32,534 bases of DNA from assembly GCA_947461205.1 (NCBI GenBank), contig CANHJG010000056.1, positions 1 through 32,534 of the forward strand. The letters are read 5' to 3'. The position numbers and the translations under genes were made by a program. The DNA is from Opitutia bacterium. Lineage in GTDB: Bacteria > Verrucomicrobiota > Verrucomicrobiia > Opitutales > Opitutaceae. The notes under the pieces were generated by a model. That model searched no databases, had not been told where the DNA came from, and saw only the letters and a program-made list of their open reading frames with translations. Numbering within the stretch: the stretch's first letter is position 1; each line of letters starts with the position of its first letter. Positions 7,705-16,374 of this stretch are shown piece after piece.

Positions 7705-9039
7705 TCAGAGCAGACCAAGCTTCTGGCGTTTACGGTAGAGCGTGGCCGGATCGATCCCGAGGATCCGCGCCGCCTCATCGAGACTGCGCGCACTCGTCAG
7801 AATTTTCCGGATATGCTCGGTCTCGAGGGCCTCGAGCGTTACGCGGGCCCCGACGACGAGCGCCGGATCCGTCTGCGCCCAAAACTCCTCGGGCAGGTCG
7901 GCCAATTCGATCGTTTCGCCCGCCGCCAGAATCACGGCCCGCTCGATCACGTTGCGCAGTTCCCGCAGATTCCCCGGCCACCGGTAGGCGGCCAACGCGG
8001 CGGCGACATCCGGCGCAAAGCCGCCAATTTTCTTGCCGAGACGGGCGGCGAAAAACCGCCGGTAGCTCTCCGCGAACCGCGCCAGATCCGCCGGCCGCTC
8101 GCGCAGCCCCGGCAACGCGAGACTGATCACGTTGAGTCGGTAGAACAGATCTTCCCGAAAGCGCCCCGCTCTCACCTCGTCGGCCAGCGGCCGATTCGTC
8201 GCGGCGATCACGCGCACGTTGGCCCGCCGGGGTCTCGCCTCGCCGACGCGCTCGTATTCGCGCTCCTGCAGGAGGCGCAGGAGCTTCGGCTGAATCTCCC
8301 ATGGCAGCTCCCCAATTTCATCGAGGAAGAGTGTGCCACCGTCAGCCGCGGCCACCTTGCCAAACGTATCCGCCACGGCGCCGGTAAACGCGCCCTTCAC
8401 GTGACCGAAAAGTTCGCTCTCCAGCAATTCCCGCGAGAGCGACGGACAGCTCACCGTGACGAACGCAGCGTCCCGCTGGGCGCTGCGCCGGTGGATTTCC
8501 CGGGCCAAAATACTTTTGCCCGTGCCGCTCGGGCCGAGAATGAGCAGGTTCGCCGACGAGGCGGCCGCTTTGAACGCGATCTCGATCGCCCGCTGGGTGC
8601 CGGGCTCGGCGGACGCGAGGTCTACGGGCGGCGAATCGGTGGCGAGCTGGTTTTCTAGCGAACGGACCCGGGTCTCGAGCACGCGGGCTTTCTCAATTTT
8701 CGCCAGCACCGCGCGAATCTGGTCGGGCGTAAACGGCTTCGGGAGAAAATCGAATGCCCCCCGCCGCATCGCTTCGACAGCCGTGGCGATGTTGGCGTAG
8801 GCCGTAAACATCACGACGGCGAGCGCCGGCTGGGCCTGCAGGAGTTTCGCCAGCAGGTCCAACCCGTCATCGGCGCCCAATTTCAAATCAAGGAAAACCG
8901 CCTCGAAGGCATCCTCATCGATCGCCTTGAGGGCCCGCAGCGCGTTGGGCGCCTCGGCGCTGGTGTGCCCGACGGCCTCCACGGCCATGCGCGTCGTTTT
9001 TCGGATGGCCGGTTCGTCGTCGACGATGAGAATACGCAT
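7705..9039 (-). CDS. AlgB/NtrC-type sigma54-dependent response regulator
   Basis: A 444-aa protein, close to AlgB in length. The receiver domain (1-115) has Asp7/Asp8 and the phosphorylatable Asp51 (VFLDLKLG), plus Lys101 in LPKPF. The AAA+ domain has Walker A GPSGTGKS (169-176), the sigma54-contacting loop GAFTGA intact at 216-221, and Walker B (GGTLFLDEIG). It ends in a Fis-type helix-turn-helix (about 405-444, DEAARILGIDPATLYRKRQK). Intact GAFTGA means it can probably activate sigma54-dependent promoters when phosphorylated by the kinase encoded next. MRILIVDDE at 9039 is the family start; the upstream extension of the frame crosses a terminator and is rejected. Confidence 0.92.
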   Translation of the reverse strand: MRILIVDDEPAIRKTTRMAVEAVGHTSAEAPNALRALKAIDEDAFEAVFLDLKLGADDGLDLLAKLLQAQPALAVVMFTAYANIATAVEAMRRGAFDFLPKPFTPDQIRAVLAKIEKARVLETRVRSLENQLATDSPPVDLASAEPGTQRAIEIAFKAAASSANLLILGPSGTGKSILAREIHRRSAQRDAAFVTVSCPSLSRELLESELFGHVKGAFTGAVADTFGKVAAADGGTLFLDEIGELPWEIQPKLLRLLQEREYERVGEARPRRANVRVIAATNRPLADEVRAGRFREDLFYRLNVISLALPGLRERPADLARFAESYRRFFAARLGKKIGGFAPDVAAALAAYRWPGNLRELRNVIERAVILAAGETIELADLPEEFWAQTDPALVVGARVTLEALETEHIRKILTSARSLDEAARILGIDPATLYRKRQKLGLL

Positions 9040-9069
9040 AGCGGGGAAACAGAGTATGGCTGCGGGCGC

Positions 9070-9085
9070 TGCGAGCGAAATGCCA
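9070..9085 (-). promoter_or_regulatory. Candidate sigma54 (-24/-12) promoter upstream of the response regulator
   Basis: On the minus strand the sequence is TGGCAT-TTCGC-TCGCA, compared with the sigma54 consensus TGGCAC-N5-TTGCW. The invariant GG and GC are present at correct spacing, with two mismatches elsewhere. Transcription would start near 9058, about 20 bases before the ATG at 9039. It could allow the regulator to activate its own operon. A chance match is possible in GC-rich DNA, and it abuts the T tract of the terminator upstream. Confidence 0.4.
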
Positions 9086-9118
9086 AAAACAAGGCGGGGC
9101 CGCTTGCGCGACCCCGCC
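9084..9118 (-). terminator. Rho-independent terminator of the 64-aa membrane protein gene
   Basis: On the minus strand GGCGGGG pairs with CCCCGCC and an inner CGC with GCG (hairpin about 9118-9093), followed by TTGTTTTTG. It lies about 31 bases after the stop of the small gene at 9150 and separates it from the response regulator gene. Confidence 0.8.
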
Positions 9119-9149
9119 AGGTCCAGCTTCAACTTGGCAATTCCACTGG

Positions 9150-9344
9150 CTATGCCTGCAGATGTTGCCGACTCCATTCGACCGACGTTGCTCCGGCCGG
9201 TTCCGCACCCGCCGGGAAAAATGAGCGCCGGTCGAACGTGCGCACCCGGTCGGTTTCAACCGCAGCCCCGGCCTGGTGGTCGGCCAACACCAGCAGGCAG
9301 AGCAAGGATCCCAGCAGAAAAAAGGCAGCGATGAAGACGATCAT
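9150..9344 (-). CDS. Small single-pass membrane protein (64 aa), unknown function
   Basis: It begins MIVFIAAFFLLGSLLCLLVL, a strongly hydrophobic helix (residues 2-20), followed by a 44-residue polar tail ending in VEWSRQHLQA. The ATG at 9344 is preceded by a purine-rich GGGGGAG at a good ribosome-binding distance. An intrinsic terminator follows 31 bases after the stop, so it looks like a short independent transcription unit. The topology may be a membrane anchor with a small domain on one side. No family was recognised. It lies upstream of and collinear with the two-component operon, but the terminator argues against simple co-transcription. Confidence 0.6.
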   Translation of the reverse strand: MIVFIAAFFLLGSLLCLLVLADHQAGAAVETDRVRTFDRRSFFPAGAEPAGATSVEWSRQHLQA

Positions 9345-9589
9345 GACTCCCCCGACCGCCCAAACCGTGCCAGCCCGCGCCCCACGTGGGGAAACGGCTG
9401 AAGACCTGAGAGTTGGTTTTCGCCAGGGGGCGGCCGTGCAACGAAACCGCCCGCGTCGTCGGGCAAATTGCAGAATCGTCCGACCGCACCGCCGGCGTTG
9501 TGCACGACCGGTAAAACGAGGGCCGATGGATTTTCCTTGTGTCGAACCGCCGCGCAAAACCCTCTAGGCCTCTCCTGCACGCCCCCGCT

Positions 9590-10813
9590 ATGTCCACGCC
9601 CGCCGTCCCTCACCAGCCCATCTCGCCCGCCGTCACCGCGCCCAAGCTCACCGACCTGGAGATCAAAGACGCGCAGCTGATCTTCGGTTCGGTCTGGCAA
9701 GGGCTGGAGGAGGAATACGGGCGCGAGCACCTCCGCTTCCCCAAGGAAATCATTTTGCTCGGCGGCGCTCCCGGCGCCGGCAAGGGCACCAACACGGCCT
9801 TCATCACCCACGCCCGCGGACTCACCTGCCCGCCCATCGTCGTCAGCGCCCTGCTCGACTCCCCGGAAGCCAAGGCGCTCAAGGATGGCGGCAATATGGT
9901 GGGCGACCGCGAAGTCGTCGGGCTCCTGCTCCGGCAGTTGCTGCGCGCGGAGTACCACGACGGCGCGATCTTGGACGGTTTCCCGCGGACTAACGTCCAG
10001 GTCGAATGTCTGAAACTGCTCGTCGGAAAAATGCACGGGCTGCGCCGCGAATTCTACGGGACTTCGCTCAGCATTCATTTCCGTCAGCCGACGATTCACA
10101 TCATGGTGCTGTTCGTCGATGAGAGGGAATCCGTCGCCCGCCAGTTGAAACGCGGCCGCGAGACTAAAGCCCACAACGAGGAAGTCCTGCGCTCCGGCGT
10201 CGGCGAACGGATGGAGGATCGCCCGACGGACCACGACGAAGTCCTGGCGCGTCGGCGCTACCGCGTCTTCAAAGACCAGACCTGGGAAGCCCTCCAGTCG
10301 CTCAAAGAAACGTTTCACTATCACTTCATCAACGCCCAAGGCACCCTGCACGAGGTCGAACAAAACATCCTCAAGGAGCTCAATTACCAAAGCACCCTCG
10401 AGCTCGATCCACGCACCGTCGACCGGCTGCGCACGGTGCCCGTGGCCAACGAAATTATCGTTCACGCCCGCCAAGAGCTGGTCAAGCGCCTGGACAGTTA
10501 CGAATTCGACCAACCGGAACTCTTCGGCCAGGTGGTGGGGTTCATTGCCAAAAAAATCCTCCCGATCGTGCAGCGCCACGCGATTTCCGGGGCGGCCCAT
10601 GTCAATACCGAGGACGTGCTGCTGGAGGACCCCATCGCGCTCGCCATGTTGATCGACGTATTTTCCGAGCGCGGCTTCCACGCGGTGGTCGATCTGCACC
10701 GCATCGAAGTGCCCGAACGCTTCGATGTCACGACGGGCGTCATTTCCTGTCGGGTCAAAAAGGTTTTCCGGATTCAAATCCGCTTCCAAGGTTCGGAAAT
10801 CCGCCGCGGCTGA
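9590..10813 (+). CDS. Adenylate-kinase-like nucleotide kinase with long C-terminal extension
   Basis: A 407-aa protein. Residues about 53-250 form a P-loop nucleoside monophosphate kinase domain: P-loop GGAPGAGKGT (58-67), NMP-binding segment, DGFPRT (129-134, the adenylate kinase signature), VLFVDERESVARQLKRGR as the strand before the lid, and RRRYRVFKDQTW as the post-lid arginine helix. Such enzymes transfer phosphate from ATP to AMP or another NMP in the cytoplasm. Ordinary adenylate kinase is about 215 residues; this one has a 50-residue N-terminal and a roughly 150-residue C-terminal extension (from about 255) that I do not recognise. MSTPAVPHQP at 9590 is taken as the start; an in-frame codon 51 bases upstream is less likely. 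It stands alone, convergent with the export operon. Confidence 0.8.
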   Translation: MSTPAVPHQPISPAVTAPKLTDLEIKDAQLIFGSVWQGLEEEYGREHLRFPKEIILLGGAPGAGKGTNTAFITHARGLTCPPIVVSALLDSPEAKALKDGGNMVGDREVVGLLLRQLLRAEYHDGAILDGFPRTNVQVECLKLLVGKMHGLRREFYGTSLSIHFRQPTIHIMVLFVDERESVARQLKRGRETKAHNEEVLRSGVGERMEDRPTDHDEVLARRRYRVFKDQTWEALQSLKETFHYHFINAQGTLHEVEQNILKELNYQSTLELDPRTVDRLRTVPVANEIIVHARQELVKRLDSYEFDQPELFGQVVGFIAKKILPIVQRHAISGAAHVNTEDVLLEDPIALAMLIDVFSERGFHAVVDLHRIEVPERFDVTTGVISCRVKKVFRIQIRFQGSEIRRG

Positions 10814-10852
10814 TCGCGAGACCGGGGCGGGCGGGCGCGGGGCCGGCGCGTC

Positions 10853-12076
10853 TTATTCGTAGCGCAACGCCTCGATCGGATCGAGTGACGCGGCCTTCCA
10901 CGCCGGGTAGAGTCCGAAGATCACCCCAATGCCGCCACACACGGTCAGACCGATGCCGGCCCAGAGCCAGGGGAAATTGATCGACGTATTCATCAAGTAG
11001 GCCGCGGCATTGCCCCCGCCCACCCCCACCGCCACTCCCACCACCCCGCCGATCAGCGACAGCGCCACCGCCTCCGCGAGAAACTGCAACAGGATGCTCC
11101 GCTTCTTGGCCCCGATGCTCTTCCGAATGCCGATCTCCTTCGTGCGTTCCGTCACGCTGACGAGCATGATATTCATCACGCCGACCCCGGAGGCCAGCAG
11201 CGCGATCGAGCTGATCACCAGCGCTCCGGCCGCCACCACGTCGAGGATCTTGTTGAACATCTCGATCAGCGATTCGTTGGAGAACACCTCGAAATCGTTG
11301 AGATCTTCGGGGTGCAGCCCACGGACGAGGCGCATCGCGCCGATCGCCTTTTCCTGCACCGCCGCCAACTCCGCCTGACTGGGCGCCTGCACGTTCATGC
11401 TGATCGAACGGAACGAGCGGCCGTAGATCGCCAGGAACCGGGAAATCGGCGTGATCACCAGATTGTCCGGGCTCCCGCCGAAGGACGATCCCTTCGGCGC
11501 CAGCAAACCGACGACCGTGTAATTCTGGCCGTTGATGCGGATGAGTTTCCCCATCGCCTCCTCATCGGGAAAAATCTTCTGGATGACGTCGGCGCCGAGC
11601 ATACACACGGGCCGGCCATATTCGACGTCGTCGGCCCCGAGATTGCGGCCGGCGGAAATATCGAAATTGAACGCCGTCACGTAGTTCTCGTCGGTGCCGA
11701 GCAGGCGCACGTTCGCATTCGTGCGCCGGTCGCGAAAAATCACGGTCTGGCCGCCCCGGCCGATCTGCAAATTCACTTTGGCGGAGTCGCCCATGAGTTC
11801 TTTAAACCGGCTCGCCATCGCCGCAGTGACGTCCCGGCGGTTCCGAAACCGATTCCAATCCGAAAAGCTGATCGCGGGAAATTTGTTGATCTGAAAACTA
11901 TTCGCGCCGAGGACGTTCAGGCCGGTCTCGATCGAGCCCCGCATGCCGTTGATAAACGTCATGACGCCGATCACGGAAAACACCCCGACCGAGATGCCGA
12001 GCACCGTCAGGCTGGAGCGCAGCTTGTTCGCGGTGAGCGACGAGAAGGCGAGGCGGAAAATTTCGGCCAGGAGCAT
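10853..12076 (-). CDS. ABC transporter permease, MacB type (second of two)
   Basis: A 407-aa protein with the MacB/FtsX layout: N-terminal helix (about 20-42, SLTVLGISVGVFSVIGVMTF), a periplasmic MacB-PCD domain (about 50-270), then three C-terminal helices (about 280-400). The cytoplasmic loop VTERTKEIGIRKSIGAKKRS is the hallmark contact with the ATPase. It ends in the usual DPIEALRYE. It starts 12 bases after the stop of the preceding permease. In classical MacB one polypeptide dimerises and carries the ATPase; here ATPase and permeases are separate and the two permeases may form a heterodimer. It probably works with the adaptor encoded first in the operon to drive efflux or extraction from the periplasm. 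Confidence 0.9.
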   Translation of the reverse strand: MLLAEIFRLAFSSLTANKLRSSLTVLGISVGVFSVIGVMTFINGMRGSIETGLNVLGANSFQINKFPAISFSDWNRFRNRRDVTAAMASRFKELMGDSAKVNLQIGRGGQTVIFRDRRTNANVRLLGTDENYVTAFNFDISAGRNLGADDVEYGRPVCMLGADVIQKIFPDEEAMGKLIRINGQNYTVVGLLAPKGSSFGGSPDNLVITPISRFLAIYGRSFRSISMNVQAPSQAELAAVQEKAIGAMRLVRGLHPEDLNDFEVFSNESLIEMFNKILDVVAAGALVISSIALLASGVGVMNIMLVSVTERTKEIGIRKSIGAKKRSILLQFLAEAVALSLIGGVVGVAVGVGGGNAAAYLMNTSINFPWLWAGIGLTVCGGIGVIFGLYPAWKAASLDPIEALRYE

Positions 12077-12088
12077 GGCGAGGTCGGC

Positions 12089-13339
12089 TTACTCGTAGCG
12101 CAGGGCCACGACGGGATCGAGTTTGCTCGCCTGCCAGGCCGGAGCGAAGCCGCTGAAAATACCGGTCGCCACCGAGGCGCCGAGGGCCAGCAGCACCAGG
12201 CCCAGCGAAAATACGAGGGGAAACTCGGGCAGAAACGCCGCGACGATCGCCGACAGACTCCAGGCCATCGCCAACCCGCCCAGGCCGCCCAAGAGGCAAA
12301 TGCTCACCGCCTCGATCAGGAACTGCAGCAAAATCGTGCGGCGGCGCGCCCCGAGGGCCTTGCGCGTGCCGATCTCCTTCGTGCGCTCCTTCACGCTCAC
12401 GTAGGTGATGTTCATGATGCCGATCGCCCCGACGAAGAGGGCCAGCCCCGTGATAAACAGACCGCCCAGCGCGATCTTCTGTTTGATCGGATCGATCTGC
12501 TCTTTAATGACATTCTGACTGTTGATTTCGAAATCATCCTTCTTCTCCGGACTGAGCCCGCGCAACCGCCGCATGAGCCCCCGGAGTTCGTCCTTCGCCT
12601 CGTCCATCCGCGACGCATCGACCTGCACCCGCACTTCGGGGTCGGCATAGCGCAGCGGAAACATCCGGCCGAACGCATCCAGGGGCAGCAGCACTTTGGC
12701 GTCCCACGAAAAACCGCCGAGCCAGCCACCCTGCCGGGCCGTGACGCCGACGATGGTGAATTGCTGGTTGCGGATCCGAATCGTTTTCCCGAGGGCGGTG
12801 AGGCCGGGAAACAGGGCGTCGGCCACGTCGAATCCGACCACGGCGACGTTGCGCGCGGCCCGACTTTCGACGTCGGTGAAGAACCGGCCCTCCTTCATCT
12901 CGGAACGCACAATCCGGGCGAGGTCCGCGGTCGTGCCGACAATGCTGACATTGCTCACCCGCAACTCTCCGTTGAGGACCGTCGCATTCCAAGCGACCGC
13001 GGGCACGGCCAGCTTGAGCGGTCCGTCCGGGTGGCCGGTAATCCAATCGTTGATCGGATGCGCGTGGGAAATACTGATGTCGCGGCGATTGCGCAGCGTC
13101 CACCAATCGTCGACCTGCTTCCAGGGCCACTTGCCGACGTAGAGCACATCGTCGCCCAGACCGGAAAGCGTCTTCTCCACGCCGGCGTCGATGCCGAGAA
13201 TCGCCGTGCCCATCAGGGTCACGGCCACAATGCCGATGATCACGCCGAGGGCCGTCAGCACCGAACGCAGCTTGTTCGCCGCGATCTGGGCAAACGCGAT
13301 CGCGAAGGACTCGGTGGTCTCGTAAAGAATGCGGGTCAC
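12089..13339 (-). CDS. ABC transporter permease, MacB type (first of two)
   Basis: A 416-aa paralogue of the next gene with the same plan: N-terminal helix (about 26-46), periplasmic MacB-PCD domain, and three C-terminal helices with the loop VSVKERTKEIGTRKALGARR, ending DPVVALRYE. The apparent start is GTG at 13339, 16 bases after the ATPase stop; the nearest upstream ATG is out of frame and hits a stop at once. The periplasmic domain has a Trp-rich segment (KWPWKQVDDWW) not seen in its partner, so the two permeases have diverged. It is most likely half of a heterodimeric transporter. Confidence 0.9.
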   Translation of the reverse strand: MTRILYETTESFAIAFAQIAANKLRSVLTALGVIIGIVAVTLMGTAILGIDAGVEKTLSGLGDDVLYVGKWPWKQVDDWWTLRNRRDISISHAHPINDWITGHPDGPLKLAVPAVAWNATVLNGELRVSNVSIVGTTADLARIVRSEMKEGRFFTDVESRAARNVAVVGFDVADALFPGLTALGKTIRIRNQQFTIVGVTARQGGWLGGFSWDAKVLLPLDAFGRMFPLRYADPEVRVQVDASRMDEAKDELRGLMRRLRGLSPEKKDDFEINSQNVIKEQIDPIKQKIALGGLFITGLALFVGAIGIMNITYVSVKERTKEIGTRKALGARRRTILLQFLIEAVSICLLGGLGGLAMAWSLSAIVAAFLPEFPLVFSLGLVLLALGASVATGIFSGFAPAWQASKLDPVVALRYE

Positions 13340-13355
13340 GGGAAATACATCCGCT

Positions 13356-14099
<744 letters not shown>

Positions 14100-14103
14100 A
14101 GGA

Positions 14104-14134
14104 GAGGAGAACGGGGACAGGGGAGGAGAACGGG
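14104..14134. repeat. Purine-rich direct repeat between adaptor and ATPase genes
   Basis: GAGGAGAACGGG occurs at 14104-14115 and again at 14123-14134 (19-base offset) in an almost pure purine stretch on the plus strand. It occupies most of the 55-bp gap, so in the operon mRNA it is a pyrimidine-rich leader just before the ATPase start. It resembles in theme the pyrimidine repeat at the right edge of the window. Confidence 0.6.
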
Positions 14135-14154
14135 AGGCAGACCAACGCCGCGGA

Positions 14155-15531
14155 TTACTTTTTTTCCGGACCTTTTTTGCCCTTCTCCAGGATCACCGTC
14201 ATGCCGTCTTTGAGCGTGCGGGTGATCACACCGAAGCTGCCGCTGACCACTTCTTCGCCCGCTTTCAGACCGGATTTGATTTCGATGTGCGTCGTGTCCT
14301 GCACGCCGGTCTCCACTTTAACGAGCTTCACGCTGTCGCCGCTCTTGACGAAGACGACGCGCTGAAGGTTGTCGCGGTCGGCCTTGTCGGCCTGCTTTTG
14401 CAGCTTGTCGTTAACGGCAGCGGCCGAGCCCGGGCCCTTGTTTTCGTTCGCCACCTTCTCGCGGTCCTTGGCGACCTCCTCGATCGTCTTGCTGCTTTCC
14501 TTGGCGCGGACGGTCACGCTCTGGATCGGAACCGCGACGACGTTTTCCACGGTCTTGGTTTCGACGTCGGCGTTGGCACTCATGCCGGGCCGGAGAGCGA
14601 CGTCCTTGTCGAGGATGCGGATCTTGACGAGAAAGTTGGTCACTTCGTCCTGCGTATTCATGCCGGTGACTTTGGCGGCGGAACCGATTTCTTTTACCAC
14701 GGCGTCAAACTTCCGGTTGGGATAGGCATCGATGGCGACCTTGGCCTTGTCGCCCACCTTCACGTTGATGATGTCGTTTTCGTTGATATTCACGCGGACT
14801 TCCATGTTGGCGAGGTCGGCCACGCGCATGACTTCCGCGCCGCCATAGGAACCCGTGCCGGCGACGCGTTCGCCCAATTCGGTGCTGAGGGAGCTGATTT
14901 TGCCGTCGATCGGCGCGAAGATGATCGTCTTGGTCAACTGGTCGCGGGTCTGGTTGAGGGCGCCTTCGGTGCGCCGCACGGTCGCCTCCGCATTTTCGAA
15001 GTTGGCTTGGGCAACCTCCAGGGCGGTGCGGGCCGCCATAATCTCGGAATCGGACAGCAGCTTCTTCGCGTAAATATCCTCGGCGCGCTTGAGGTCGTCC
15101 CGCGACTTGAGCAACTGGGCTTTGCTTTGCACCACCCCCGTGCGCGCGGCGACCAAGCCGGCCTCCTGCTGCTCCACCTGCGCTTTGTAGACGTCGGGTT
15201 TGATGCTGAGGAGCAAGTCGCCTTTCTTGACGACGGCTCCCTCGCGGAAGGGCAACTGGACCACCTCGCCGGAAACTTCCGGGGCGATCTTGACCTCCAC
15301 CTCCGGCTGGACCTTTCCGGTGGCAGAGACGATCTGGACGATGGTCTTCGTGACCGATTTTTCCGTCGTCACGACGATCTTCTGGCCCTCGGATTTTTTC
15401 TTGAAATAGGCCCCGACACCGAGAGCGATCAGGAGCAGAATCGCACCGAAGACGAACCACTTCGTCTTGGATTTCTTGGGCGAAGTCGCACCAACGGAGG
15501 CGGGTTTGGACACAGTGGAGTCAGAGTGCAT
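14155..15531 (-). CDS. MacA-like periplasmic adaptor (membrane fusion protein)
   Basis: A 458-aa protein with one N-terminal membrane anchor (about 25-43, [19 protein letters not shown]). A split lipoyl-like domain follows ([20 protein letters not shown] and, after the hairpin, [11 protein letters not shown]), with a coiled-coil hairpin between (about 110-195). Beta-barrel and membrane-proximal domains come next, and the protein ends lysine-rich (KGKKGPEKK). It bridges the inner-membrane ABC transporter to an outer-membrane channel; no TolC-like gene is in the window. A charged insertion at about 345-385 ([15 protein letters not shown] and onward) is longer than expected. ATG at 15531 is chosen; a TTG 27 bases upstream is an alternative. 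It is the first gene of the export operon. Confidence 0.9.
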   Translation of the reverse strand: MHSDSTVSKPASVGATSPKKSKTKWFVFGAILLLIALGVGAYFKKKSEGQKIVVTTEKSVTKTIVQIVSATGKVQPEVEVKIAPEVSGEVVQLPFREGAVVKKGDLLLSIKPDVYKAQVEQQEAGLVAARTGVVQSKAQLLKSRDDLKRAEDIYAKKLLSDSEIMAARTALEVAQANFENAEATVRRTEGALNQTRDQLTKTIIFAPIDGKISSLSTELGERVAGTGSYGGAEVMRVADLANMEVRVNINENDIINVKVGDKAKVAIDAYPNRKFDAVVKEIGSAAKVTGMNTQDEVTNFLVKIRILDKDVALRPGMSANADVETKTVENVVAVPIQSVTVRAKESSKTIEEVAKDREKVANENKGPGSAAAVNDKLQKQADKADRDNLQRVVFVKSGDSVKLVKVETGVQDTTHIEIKSGLKAGEEVVSGSFGVITRTLKDGMTVILEKGKKGPEKK

Positions 15532-16374
15532 GGAAGTCAGAGCTGCGTTGGTGGGCAATCAGGGGAAAGAATCTCAGCCGCTTACGCAAGCAGCGGGTTT
15601 CCCGCTCGCGGCGCAGCCAAGGTGGCCGGCCCCACCGCGAGCCGGCCCCGCCACCCCGCGGATAACGACGCACGAAAGGGCGCGGCTGCCCGCGGCGAAA
15701 AAGGGCAACGCGTTTGCGACGAAACGCGGCGCTTTCGAGCCCAAATGAGCCGCCCCGGCGATGCTGGGACGCTGCGGGCAAAGGACGAAAAAGCGGGCGG
15801 ACACGTAACGACAACCCGGGCCGGCGGCAAAAGTTGCAGCCAACTGTGACGAGCCGCGGCACGGGAGGATGAGAGGAGGCCAACCCCCACGAAAAGGCAC
15901 GCCGGGAGGGGCGCGCCTCAAGCGATGATCCGACCGCTGGGCGACCGCCGTCGGTCGCCGTCTGTCCGGCCGGCGTTCAGAATTTTTTCGTGATGTAAAA
16001 ATGCACCCAGCGCCGGCCAGAGAGTGCAGCGTCGTGGCGTCACGGCTGTCGATGGCGCCCACAGCGCCCAACGGCACCCGCCTACGCAACAGCGGAATCA
16101 GCGGCGCCATCAGCGCCCACATCATCGCCCGCCCGAGTGCGGGATCGCGCGGCCGACGAAATCCACCGTACGGCCCAATCTCAGGGCGGCGCGGGCGTTG
16201 CAATAGAGCCCGAGTGCGAGCGCGAAATCGAGAAACGCCCAGCCCGCGACGACGATCGTAGTCTATCGGCTTGGTCTGGGGAAACCGGGGCGTTCATCCG
16301 CGTGTGATCGGCCGAATTCAAGGGGTTAAACCCGCCTAACGCCAAACCCGCCTGATCCTGCGACGAACGGCGAT
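15532..16374. other. Gene-poor region with decayed coding fragments
   Basis: No intact gene is convincing in these 840 bases. On the minus strand the frame 16262-16122 is gene-like (TIVVAGWAFLDFALALGLYC, then NARAALRLGRTVDFVGRAIP) but is bounded upstream by TAG without a start codon and ends at TGA. Further along, a different frame ends at about 15979 in SGRRWVHFYITKKF before a stop. Frame changes between gene-like pieces suggest a decayed membrane protein gene. A perfect 7-bp hairpin (GCGACCG/CGGTCGC) lies at 15941-15958, and AAACCCGCCT is repeated at 16328 and 16344. The adaptor operon promoter must lie upstream of 15531, but no clear -35/-10 is visible. Confidence 0.4.
16122..16262 (-). 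pseudogene. Possible remnant of a membrane protein gene
   Basis: A 46-codon stretch without ATG or GTG, with coding-like third-position GC and a hydrophobic segment (VVAGWAFLDFALALGLYC) followed by an amphipathic arginine-rich part. Upstream it stops at TAG (16265-16263). Downstream, gene-like sequence continues in another frame (MMWALMAPLIPLLRRR). It is read as a relic; chance cannot be excluded. Confidence 0.3.

Noticed and set aside
6232-8658. Very long plus-strand open frame opposite the histidine kinase and response regulator genes
   Set aside because: Antisense shadow of two well-recognised genes; the translation is Arg/Gln-rich with no domain.
15941-15958. Hairpin GCGACCG/CGGTCGC as a terminator
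   Set aside because: No T tract on either side and no gene ends nearby on either strand.
15574-16203. 209-codon minus-strand frame in the gene-poor region
   Set aside because: It mixes gene-like and Arg/Pro-rich segments with no domain; treated as part of a decayed region rather than as a gene.
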